Shown here: piece by piece, positions 43,978 to 54,049 of the stretch
Position numbering within the stretch: position 1 is the stretch's first letter
Layout: each line of letters starts with the position of its first letter
Source: Tigriopus japonicus
Taxonomy: Eukaryota; Arthropoda; Copepoda; Harpacticoida; Harpacticidae
Direction of reading: 5' to 3'
Length of the DNA: 64,000 bases
NCBI GenBank assembly: GCA_010645155.1
Contig: CM021314.1
Span: 9,109,052 to 9,173,051 of the forward strand
Notes under the pieces: model-generated
Told to the model about the DNA's origin: nothing
What the model saw: the letters and a program-made list of their open reading frames with translations, nothing else
Database searches by the model: none
Program-made: the position numbers and the translations under genes

Positions 43978-44746
43978 TTAAAGTAGAACCAAGTATTGCA
44001 ACGATGTCGTTGTATCACCTGTCCTCATAATAACTAAATTGTTCTTGTTTAATGTCGCCGAATTGGACTACCAAAACTAACAATAGTCCCTTAGTTGACC
44101 AAGTTGAAACACAAATATAAAACAATTCTTACACTCGATATTTGCCTCTTTCTGTAGGATATCATTCTTTTTTCTACGAATTTCGTCGGTACTTTTCTAC
44201 ACAACAGTCGTGAGAATTTTTTCAAAATGAAAGACCAAAATAATTTACGGCTTGATCAGTAAGGCTTGAATAATGTTACATTTTTTTTTGGTCTAAATTT
44301 GTAATGTTTCATTTGGTGCTAAAGCTTTAGCCAAAACTTTCAGTCAGCTTGACGAAAATTGCCAAAAATGGTCATTAGTGTGGGCGCATTAGGTTTCATA
44401 ATTTCCCCCTTTAACTTTAAGTGTGAGAATTGGTCAAAATATGTAAAACATTTGGCTGAAAAGGGTTAAATTTGATTTGTTGGCTACTTAAAAATTTAGT
44501 TTTGCTCTGCAGTGATAATCATGAAAATGACAAAAGAGAAAGTGTTTGTGAAATTTTAAGTTCAAACAGTTTTTCCACTGAATTACAAAAGATGAAGTTA
44601 AAAAACACCAAACATTACAGTTCGTTGCGGAAAATTTTAAAATTTGCAACGCTTGGTGCAGGTTGCATTTTCCCACTATATCCCAACTCTAGTTATCATT
44701 AAGGTTGTAAGTGTACATAAAAATATTAGACTAATATACACTATTT
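43978..44746. other. Intergenic, no gene recognised
   Basis: 3' flank of the acidic protein gene, AT-rich. Short frames only (44472-44702). Confidence 0.4.
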
Positions 44747-44920
44747 ATGAGTCGACCACTCATTAGGTCCCGAATACGAAGCTCCTGTTTCGCCCTTAGA
44801 GTGTTGAACCCTTGGAATGAAATTGATTTAAAGATTCGTGAGGCTGGAACTTTTTTAGAGTTTAGAAGTGAATTGGAATCATGCAATCTTAGTATGTTTT
44901 TATCGCTTGACTTATCATAG
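44747..44920 (+). pseudogene. 3' end of a LINE reverse transcriptase
   Basis: A 57-codon frame reads CFALRVLNPWNEIDLKIR, then LEFRSELESCN, and stops at 44920. This matches the conserved C-terminal end of non-LTR retrotransposon polymerases (F..R....WN.LP.......F...L). The upstream RT domain is absent, so this is a truncated remnant. Confidence 0.5.
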
Positions 44921-46060
44921 ATGTGGCTCATTCAAGTTTAATGCCCTTCCTCATTCGCATTACTCTTTGATTGTGTGCATCGTATTGATGCTGTGAACTT
45001 GATTCATCATTTTTTTTTTTCATTTCTTTTCTTTCAAGATTAAAATTTTTACTATTTCCCTTTTTATGCTCACTATGCACCCCAGGGAGTGCTAGAGCTT
45101 TTAGAACAATAAACAATAAACTATTTAATTCACCAAGTTGCAATGAGATGAAGTTATTTCACATAATTGCCAACAAAAATCGCCTTAATCAACGAAAGGT
45201 AAATAGAGCAATTTATTAGCTAAGAATCCCGAGCATTTTTAAAACCGAAGCAAATGTGGCAAATCGTGTTTCTAGTGGCATCTGCAATTTTCTTTAAAAA
45301 CACGTTCTTTTACAATAAAGACCGTCAAGGTAATTTTTAAAGCCAAGCCGACCTAATATTGACTTATCAGGCATAATTCTTTTGGTTTGGGAGAATATTT
45401 CTTCCAACTAATATTTATTTAAGCAAAAATCAGATTTCTTTGTAAAAAATCAAGAAATGTACTGAAATCATAAACATTATACGAACAATACAATGAAAAA
45501 ACGGGGATTTTCCTTTGACTTTTAAACATTTGTAAACAAGGTGACCAAATACAGGGTTCGCCATTATCCCGATTCCGCTTTGTGTTAGATTTTAAACAGG
45601 AAGCATGCGAAGTAGAATTATGAAACCTATTATGTATACAATAGTTACTCTAAAGTGTCAGATGAAAAAGAATTTTTAATCCTATCACTTGACACAACCG
45701 ATCTAGGCCGGATCAAAGTTAGGACCTAAAAGTGCTTTGCGGTCAACCTCTGGTGAGCTTGAGGTCAATTATATACAAATATATGTTTCAGTAAATTGAA
45801 GGCCAACTATTAAACTTTCACATGAGCTATAGCAGGCCTTTCTATGACCAAAATTGCGCTTGTAACAGAAATTTTGGTGATCATGGTCCGTTTCAGCATG
45901 GCGCCTAAAATGTCTAACGCCAACAAGGCCAAAGTCTGGGCCAACCGCGAAGTCATTATTAAGGCTCGGAGACATATTCAGTTTTTCTGTGGGACAGATA
46001 TTACAAACGTTCCAAGGAGTAGGGTCAGCTGACGATCAGCCAACAGCAAACACTACGTTG
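44921..46060. other. Intergenic, no gene recognised
   Basis: AT-rich sequence with short frames (45769-45975, 45844-46032) overlapping on opposite strands and no domain. Confidence 0.4.
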
Positions 46061-46065
46061 TGAAA

Positions 46066-46133
46066 CGTCTGGGATTCTGCTCCGCAGCAAAACTGGGATT
46101 CTGCTCCGTGGGATTCTGCTTCGCAGCAAAACT
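46066..46133 (+). repeat. Short tandem repeat, GGGATTCTGCTCCGCAGCAA unit
   Basis: Three imperfect copies of a unit of about 15-27 bases built on GGGATTCTGCT(C/T)CG, two of them with the CAGCAAAACT tail. It adjoins the downstream end of the Gypsy fragment. Confidence 0.6.
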
Positions 46134-46157
46134 GAATATTTATCGGAGCCTTAGTTA

Positions 46158-46640
46158 TTATGACCATGCACGACTCCGGAAAAATCGACCACCAGATTGC
46201 CAAGACCAAGCAAGACCAGGCTTAACAAGACCAGGCTTTAATGTAAAAAGTGTCCAAAAGGTCATCATAGAGTTATTTTGCACCAAAACTTCCGATCGCA
46301 TTTGGAGCTCGCTCAAAGGACGGCTACGGGCATTGTAATATTCGTCACTTCTCCGATATGAATTGTTGATATCCATTTTTGTGAACTCATTTTTCCACCT
46401 TGGTGCAAATGTACTGTGATGAGTCGGCACTAACGTTCTCAAGGGATGACCGAAAACAATTTCGGTGGGAGAGTAGCCACTTTCGCGAGGCGTATTCCTC
46501 AACTCAAGTAAACCTCTGATAAAGTCTTCATGTGAAATATCAGCATTGGTTGAGGCCACTAGTTTTTTCAAAGATTTCACCGCCGACTCTGCATGGCCAT
46601 TAGCTTGTGGGTAAAACGGAGGTTCGGATTCTACCGACTG
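46158..46640 (-). mobile_element. Ty3/Gypsy integrase fragment
   Basis: The minus strand encodes FYPQANGHAESAVKSLKKL, then RNTPRESGYSPTEIVFG, HPLRTLVPTH and a C-terminal stretch. These are the end of the integrase core (Y..A.G..E.....K) and the following K02A2.6-like segment of Ty3/Gypsy polyproteins. Upstream integrase, RT and LTRs are not visible, so it is a truncated copy. A duplicated AGACCAGGCTT near 46205 follows it. Confidence 0.7.
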
Positions 46641-47386
46641 CGCCTTGTTTAGTCACGCAAGAAGGAGAACTCAATCGATCTAAGAACAAAAGTAGAATGC
46701 CTTGTTTCGTAGTCGTATTTCATAAAAGAGAATCTTGGAACGCAGTCGTCAATTATGACTTCGTGATATTGCAGGATGCAACACTACCAATTATAAAATA
46801 TACCATTTTTGATAATGGCAGACTTTGCTCTTTCCGATGGTGTCAATTAAACTTTTATCAGATCACTAACAAGAGAGCTAGAGCCCTTCAAAGCGGAATC
46901 ACGTTTATGGCGGACCCTGTATTTCAAATCTGCACAAATGGGAAATATTTAGAATAAACAAAGGTTAAGATCGTTAAGATATTTAGACAACTAAAACATC
47001 GTGGTCCATTTATGCAGTCCTTTAAGTGAAATCAAGGAAATAGAAGGATGTGCAAACGCTTAGCATAGATGCACATAATTTTTTCTCTACTGTGTCCAGT
47101 ACATACCAAAAAAGTTAAGAACAAGTGAACCTTTTATACCTAGTTGCAATTTTTGGGGCTTTAAAATTAGGGTGACCTCACAATCCTTTTTTGGTGACTT
47201 CCCTGTCATCTGTTGCTGAAAGAACCTTATCTAAGAGCTTGGTACAAACTAAAGGGTCCATATTCAAAGTGTTACTATATTTTATCATAGCCTTGCATAA
47301 CTCATCCTTGTTTGTCGTGGTCCCTGTCATTTTCAACTTTGACTCTTATCATTCGGTCTTTCCTTCGCATATTTCAATGGATTACT
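46641..47386. other. Intergenic, no gene recognised
   Basis: Region between the Gypsy fragment and the UPF0462 gene promoter; only short frames (46607-46957, 47191-47391). Confidence 0.4.
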
Positions 47387-47413
47387 TATAAATCATATAA
47401 AATATTGTCAGTT
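47387..47413 (+). promoter_or_regulatory. TATA and initiator-like motifs of the UPF0462 gene
   Basis: TATAAAT at 47387-47393, a second TATAAA at 47396, and an arthropod-type initiator TCAGTT at 47408-47413, about 65 bases before the ATG at 47476. Confidence 0.5.
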
Positions 47414-47475
47414 CGAGTCCGAGAGAGGATAAGAACAAAACTACGAACACGGTCAGACCTGAATTCGAACTGAGC

Positions 47476-49187
47476 ATGGACTTAATCCTTCCATTGGTTT
47501 ACTTCTTAGCCTTGTCATCTAGTGCGATGGGTGCCAAGGATAACTTGTCTTTTTCGATCGAAACTGAATGGAACGGAGTCAATGTCGACCATGCCCCTAT
47601 CAATATCACCTTTACCCTGTCTCCCAAGGGCGAACTCGAAGTTTCAATGGAGGCTCCTTATTTTGACTCATTAAATCCAGATACCCTTTTGGTTCAACAA
47701 GAGACATGCCCTCAAAGGCCAGCCGAAGGCATCTTTGATTACGAGGCAAGTATTGTTTTTGGTTGAAACTCAGAAAGAACAATAAGATTAGTTTAAATCC
47801 AACCTATATCAAGGTCGTGGAGGTATTCTTCTTAAACGAAGAAGACGAATATTTGGAGATGGAGTTGGCTCCAAATGGCCAATATTTGAATATCCTTCTA
47901 TCCGGATCCAGGAACGACCTATTGCGTTATCTTCCTTTGCTTGGAAATCAAGTGGAGGTTAATAATCCATGTGAAGATTTATCAGAACCAGGCTGTGTTT
48001 GGACAGGAAGAGTAACGGTCCCAACTTCCTACTTGCCAAAGAATATCACCAAATTCAATGCTTTTGCCGTTCATGGAGAGATGGAAGAAGGTCAACTTGT
48101 TACTCATTACGAAGCCCTGTTTCCTGTGAATGAGCAAGACTCTGGCCTGACCGAACCTAACTTCCACTATCTGGAAGCATTCCAACCGATTGACTTTGGA
48201 AAAATTGGCCTGATTAATTCGGAGGAATCAGAATTGTGGACTCAAGCCAAAACTGACCCTCAATCATTTTCAAACACGTGAGTTTAGTAGAGACGGATTT
48301 GATGGCGTGAAATATCTCTAAAGGGTTGATTTCTCATTCAGATTCAATCTGGTTGATGCTTATGACTGTGATTCTACCAAAAGAGACCATGGAGCAACGA
48401 TTTTAACAGAAAGACAAAATGGAGCAATGGGTTTCCGAGTGGATGTTTCAGGATATAACGATGTTTATCCTGACGTTCCTGTGTCACAACAAAAACCGGG
48501 TGAGATCTGATTGCAACGTAGGAAAAAATGATTTGCAAAGTTGGATTTAACATTCCGACAATCATTTTAGGACCTAACGACGAGCTTTTTGACTCGCCTC
48601 ATGAATCTGTTTGGGCCAGCTTCACTAACGATGACAATAAGATACTTCGGATCGGGGTCAACCCATATGGAGCTTACCAGATTAATCTTATAGATGGAAC
48701 CGAAATTCTGACCCAAATTTCTTTGTCAGAAGAGACACCCATCATTTGTAACAGTAATTCGGAAAAAAATCGTTGGTCTTGTAATTTGTCTCTTGAGGAT
48801 AAATATTTCCCCAAGGACGTCAAATATTTTCAATTGGTCCATCACCACAAACCTTTGCTTTCCGATGACAACAAACCTTTGCCGGATCTTGAAGTCATTT
48901 CTGCCAGTTGTCTCGGCACGTTTGAAGAAAATCGCAATGGCAAGGCTATTCTGGGTGTGGATTGGATCGGATGCTTGACGGACAATCGAATGTTTTTGGA
49001 TCCCAATGTAAACAGCGAATATTCTGAATTATGGTCAAACTTATTAACGGGAGGGTCAACCAGCAGCTCTGTCCCGACATCCACTGAGAATACGGAAACA
49101 AATGAGAGCGGCATTACTAAAGTGACAACGAGTGTAATAGGTTTAGTTTTTGTCAACATTCTGTATAATTTGATCAGTGCACTCTAA
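47476..49187 (+). CDS. Secreted double UPF0462 (C4orf33-like) protein
   Basis: Four exons: 47476-47745, 47814-48277, 48342-48499, 48571-49187; 502 codons plus stop. Intron 1 has a GC donor (GAG then GCAAGT); homology requires it, since the join gives FDYE-VVEVFFLNE, the counterpart of the family's WDYEVVEAFFLN. Signal peptide MDLILPLVYFLALSSSAMG. The first domain (about 24-245) has ELEVSMEAPYF, YLEMELAPNGQYLNILLSG and WTGRVTVPTSYLPKNITKFN, matching UPF0462. The second half repeats the layout weakly: SVWASFTNDDNKILRIGVNPYG, WSCNLSLEDKYFPKDVKYF, SELW. A Ser/Thr-rich stalk and a hydrophobic tail (VIGLVFVNILYNLISAL) suggest a GPI anchor. Vertebrate C4orf33 is a single domain without a signal peptide, so this is an extracellular, duplicated form. 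The function is unknown. Confidence 0.82.
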
Positions 49188-49188
49188 A

Positions 49189-49194
49189 AATAAA
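49189..49194 (+). terminator. Polyadenylation signal of the UPF0462 gene
   Basis: AATAAA begins two bases after the stop codon (ending 49187), giving a very short 3' UTR if used. Confidence 0.5.
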
Positions 49195-49890
49195 GACTTG
49201 AAAGCGGCAAAATCCAAAAAGTTAAATACGACATCAATAAGATAAGTTGCAAAAAAAAATAGTTTTAGCCAACTGCAAACATTGATTTTAGTTCTGAAAT
49301 TGGTCTTTCAGGTACAATGGCGGACATTTGAAGGAAATTCAATTTTACGCCCTTAAAATATTCGAAACTAATTGGATCCAGGACTTCGGATGGTTTACTA
49401 TGGATTTCTTAACTCGAACTGTGCCGAAAACATACCCCTATGAAGGAAGATTAACAAAATTTTATACTAAAAATCCTCATTACAGAAATAGCTCAGAAAG
49501 AGTATTGCCTTTGTTTGGTCTTTGTTACACTTGTTCTTCAAAGCCCTGAACTACTTGTTTTGAATGTACTTCACATAAACGGAGCCATTCATGCAGAATA
49601 ATTGATGGCAATTTTTTTTATAGACATTATCATTGGAGACACTTTAACAAAGCTTAACAAAATTTGTGTCATTTAAGTTTAAGACATAAGTTGAATCAGA
49701 TAAAATTAACGATAGAGAAATGGAATTGCTCCTACCATTCGGTTTTGCAATAATTGACGCCCTTCGCCAATTTCATTAAAATCACAAGATTAGGAACCAA
49801 ACGTTGCAGGAAATCGTATTGTTGAATAAAAGTATAAGTATATTCCTCAACAATGGTCGGATTTGAAAGTTTAGAAAACGAAAATTCAGA
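49195..49890. other. Intergenic, no gene recognised
   Basis: AT-rich sequence with a short frame at 49328-49549 lacking domain or promoter support. Confidence 0.4.
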
Positions 49891-49891
49891 G

Positions 49892-50140
49892 CAGAGGTCA
49901 GCAGCCAGTGGGCCCGGGCCCACATGTGGACCCAAGGGTGGTGTTTGGCGGGTCCAGAATCTATGGTGTACGTAAGTCCAAAATAGTTGGCCCGAGAACA
50001 TCCATAGTTCTTTACTCATAAGGCCAAAGCTCTTTGTAGTTGATTTGTGGACCCATGAACCTACTAAAGGGGAGGAGGGCCCCTGACTACACAAAGTCAA
50101 ATTTGGTGGGCCTTGACCAAAATACTGTTGCCGACCCCAG
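49892..50140. mobile_element. GGGCCCAC-rich hAT-like MITE, copy 3
   Basis: Ends CAGAGGTCAGCAGCC and, in reverse complement, CTGGGGTCGGCAACA. It shares with copies 1 and 2 the GTGGGCCC repeats, the block CACAAAGTCAAATTTGGTGG and its order. A partial GGGCCCATATGTGGGC near 50500 may be another scrap. Confidence 0.6.
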
Positions 50141-51412
50141 ATTTATAACTTCTAAATAAGAACCATTTTACTACATGTTACCACCTTATTGGGCTATGAT
50201 GGCCTTGACACGGTGGTAATCGATAGATCAGGTTAAGGTCACCTTACTTGTTTTGTCCAATGACTCCACAATGAATTGTTGCTACAACTCCAAATTCGAT
50301 TAAGAAATCTTCCAGGTCTCAAAAAGGGGCCAAAAAAGAGGACAGGCAAGAAAATTCTAAGGGTTCAGGTCAAAAAATGAATTAAGTCTTAAGTCACGTG
50401 ATTGCCGCCTAGATTTTGGCCCTGTTGGGATGGCAGAAATTCTGCACTTAATCGATGTCTATCCGGTATACTGTGGTTGTTGACCAAAAACCACCCTTGG
50501 GCCCATATGTGGGCAGCGGCTTATTTATGGTCTTAACTATCAAAACTTTCTCTTTATATATAAGATTTTTCAACATGAAATGTAAGTTTTTGACATGGTA
50601 ACATCTTTGGGAAAAAAGCCAAAGTTTTCAATGTTTCCCCATAAAATGAACGTTTTTGCTTGGAACAAATGAGGGGTTTTACGACTTAACTTCATCTTAC
50701 TCTCACTATGAACACAAAAATTTAGACAGATTGAGAATATAAAAAAAAACGAATTCAAGCTTTAAAAATTTCCAACAATTTTGTCCCAATCTAACGAAAA
50801 AGGAAAATCTGATACAGTCTTTTCCACCTCTGCTCCTACAAGATTACAAATGAAACAAACTTGTGAAAAAGGCTCCAAAAAACTGTAAAAGTGCAAAGTT
50901 GTACAAACAATGCATTTTCAACAAAATTGGAACATTTTCAAATTTTAGCTTGTTCTCAAAATGATTGTACTCCATTTTTTCCTAATGTTTACAATTAACC
51001 TTTCCTTTTTCTTCTTCCATCCCATGTACGTAGACACTTAGTCTTAGGTGATTGATCAATGATCAGTAACTGCTGACTCAATCATGCATTGATCTCATGC
51101 ACGTGCTCTCTTTAATAGTGCTCTAACCTAGACGACCTGTCTTGTTTGTGAATTTGGATGAAACTGAAAGAAAGCATTAAAGATAATGGAAAAATCTCTC
51201 AAAAGGAGCCAAAGAGCGAAAAGACTCGTTTGTTTTTCTATAAAATCCCCGTTTTGACCACAAACCATTAGAAAGGCTTTAGTTTAAAAAAGAAAGTTGA
51301 AGCTTTGAAAACGACAAAAAATGTCATGCTAAAAACCTTACGATAAGAAAGGGTACAATGTGTTAGTAAGAGATTTATGGGTAACACTATCCAGGGATAA
51401 CCTATATAATAG
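50141..51412. other. Intergenic, no gene recognised
   Basis: AT-rich, with no supported gene, RNA or repeat besides the scrap near 50500. Confidence 0.4.
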
Positions 51413-51691
51413 TATAAATACTGGATACGAACTCGCGGAATTTCCTAGCTCGCAACCTCACACGGATGAGGCCGAGAGTTCGTAAGTAAACAAGAAGTAC
51501 AAACGGCCATGTTGGGAGTGGAAAATCAAACGGAAATCGACAAAAGTCCAAAAGATAGTGCGCCAATCGGGGTTTTCTGTGTTTTAAGCGGGTCCAGCCA
51601 AGTCCTGGCCTTGGTAAAGGTCAACCCCACGCCCCAAAATCAGTCTGATGTGGGTGTTTCGAAGACATTAAGTTCAGCCAAGAACGAGTGA
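51413..51691 (+). CDS. Small ORF behind a TATA box, unidentified
   Basis: TATAAATA at 51413-51420 precedes an ATG at 51509 by about 90 bases. The frame is 60 codons, hydrophilic (MLGVENQTEIDKSPKD start), ending TGA at 51691. There is no signal peptide or domain. It could be a small protein gene or the 5' part of a larger transcript; no splice donor within it fits downstream exons. Confidence 0.25.
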
Positions 51692-51844
51692 ATGAAATAG
51701 TGAATGAATGAATGACCACATCATGGAGTGCGAATGAACCCCCCACCCCTTGTCTTTTCTACAAGATGACGATCAAAGTGATCAAATGAAGTCTGATGAT
51801 GACTAGGTTACCTGCTACAACCTTCGGAAGTGATAGACCTAACT

Positions 51845-52412
51845 ACAGCAAAAAGAACGAATATGGACCGGAATCTGAGCCCAAATTCCTCTTTTGCGCA
51901 AAAGGATTAAGAACAAACTTTCCCACGGACCAAAACGGGGAATTTCTTTACGCTCATCCATTACAAAACTTGAAAAACTTAAGAATATCTTACCATTCCT
52001 TGAATTATCAACAACAAAATAGCGGGGTTTTCCGAGCTTATCTATTATCCGATTTGAACGTCTTATTAATATCTTTGAACTTACAATTGAACCCATCCAT
52101 GTATTATCCTGAACTTAACTAACACATGTCAAACTTTGTATGAAATCAAGTTTGTTTTAGGTTGTGTCACCTTGGCATTGTTCTTTAGATGATGGCCCAT
52201 CCTCAAATTTCTTTTATTATATGGTTGTGTCTTTTAGTTCAGGATAATTCAAGGACAGGTAAGATATTCTTAGGTTGTTCAAGTTGTCTAATGGATGAGC
52301 GTGATAAAAATCCCCGTTTTGATCCGGAGGAGAGTTTCTGGGGTAAATTTGGTTCCTTTCCAAGAGGAATCTGCGTTCGCATTAAGGTCCACATGGAACA
52401 AAGAAAGAAGAA
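51845..52412. repeat. Long imperfect inverted repeat
   Basis: The sequence 51845-52012, reverse-complemented, matches 52244-52412 at roughly 75-80%: shared blocks are GATAATTCAAGGA, GGTAAGATATTCTTA, TAATGGATGAGCGT, TCCCCGTTTTG and AAGAGGAAT. The loop is about 230 bases. Both arms are open in the equivalent frame on opposite strands (DNSR-GKIFL--SS--MDER), as if a segment including an exon edge was duplicated in inverted orientation. Confidence 0.7.
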
Positions 52413-53088
52413 GTCCTCAGTGTCAAGAATTCGATCAAATGAAGAACAAATTAAGATGACTTCGAAACATATCAGATGTGGCCACTAGCAACGGATGGGC
52501 TCAATATTTTGATTTGCCTTTTGACTCAGTCAGCCCAAATTGGTGATCTGACAGTCTAACCCGGATTACATGGACCCTCTCAAAGTCTTGAGAATGAAAT
52601 GCTCCCACCAAGATTGAATTGTGTGGATTTTTTGACTCAATTTGATTGTTTATTCCTGGACAAAGGGATCTAAGAACTAAGAAGATCAATGAAACTCCTA
52701 TCAAGCACGTAGAGCCTATCCCTGCAATGAAAAGACATGATCCTCTGGTCCTGAAGGACCCTTAGCCCCAGTCCTGCGTGGTCCTGACCTTCTTGAGTCC
52801 CAAGACTTGAAACATTTTCAATCAAATCCACAATCCAGGATTTAATCCTCATGTTTTTCACTTATTTTGTCACAAGGACGTCGTGATTGCCTTTGTTCCA
52901 ATTCCAATCCGGATCAGATGGCTGATCTGATCCAGAACCGTCAAAAGTGCCCTTCAATAGTTACAGCCAACAAAATCTCCGGCTTGGACTCCATCTTGTT
53001 TCAAAATGAGACTATTCTCATTCCTTCATTTTCCTATAGAAATGGTTCCTGCGTCGTGGAGGTGCTGATGAGGATGGAAGAGGAGTAA
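52189..53088 (+). CDS. Candidate small secreted Cys-containing protein
   Basis: Exon 1 52189-52258 encodes MMAHPQISFIIWLCLLVQ, a signal-peptide-like start, and ends at a GTAAGA donor in phase 1. An acceptor at 52876 (TTGTCACAAG) opens a second exon, 52877-53088, in the matching phase. The product would be 93 aa with four Cys in the mature part (CLC, KC, SCVV) and no recognised domain. Without splicing, exon 1 reads on into the inverted repeat for 99 codons. Only the phase match and signal peptide support the model. Confidence 0.3.
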
Positions 53089-54049
53089 CCCTCCGGATAT
53101 CACCACAGATACTTCTATTTAGCATTGTTTCACAGAAGTTGGACTAATGGGTGAAGCAAGATTCCATCTATGTATTTTCCTGATTGTTAAGAAGACTAAA
53201 ATCCTTTGGAGAGCTGAATGTTTAAAGTTCATGAGACGAGTAAAAGGAGTGCTGGGACCTCTAAAATCAAGGTGAAGAACAATTAGTCAATAAATATTAA
53301 CAAAAAAATTAACCTGAATTCTTTCAAGATACATGTTCAACAGTTTTACCCGTTAATAAGGAATAAATGACATTGTGTCAAAATATAGCCTCGGCCTCAT
53401 ACCATTTTTTCAAAAATCGGAGTTCGTGTCCACCCCTTTCAGGGGTTCCTGCACTATCAAACGTGTCTGCTTAGTGTGGTTTTGGTTTGAAAATTTATGC
53501 CGAAATTGTTTCTTTCTTAATAACGAGTACCATCTCGCATTTTCTCGATTATTTTTCTCGCTTTCTCGATTGCTAAACAATCTACCTTTTCTAAACCAGA
53601 CCATGATGTCAATCTAAATGTTCTTCTTTTGAATTTAGTGCATCAGATTTCCCATTTATTACATCACGTAATGTTGACCCAGGATTGAGCTAAACTCTGA
53701 AGACACAGATTTATTGGATCTATAGAGCAATTCAATCGAAGCTTAGAATTCCGTCAATAGATGGTATGAAATAGGGAGACTTGCAACTGGATCTGCCTTT
53801 TAGTGCCACCTATTTGTGAATTGTAAGCTTGGACACGGATTTCGAAAAAGAGACGTCCTTGGCTCGGATTATAATCGTCTTTGGAAATCCTAATATTTAG
53901 ACATGAGCGACTTCTGTAGGCACAAAGAAGAAGGGTTGAAAGAAAACACTAAATGATAAACACTAGTTTTTTTCCCTCTGTCAACCATTGCTCCTGAAAC
54001 AAAAAAAAAATATGGGCAACATTTCCACCACTATCGATTGAAATGTTTC
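53089..54049. other. Intergenic, no gene recognised
   Basis: AT-rich; short frames at 53375-53617 on both strands without support. Confidence 0.4.
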
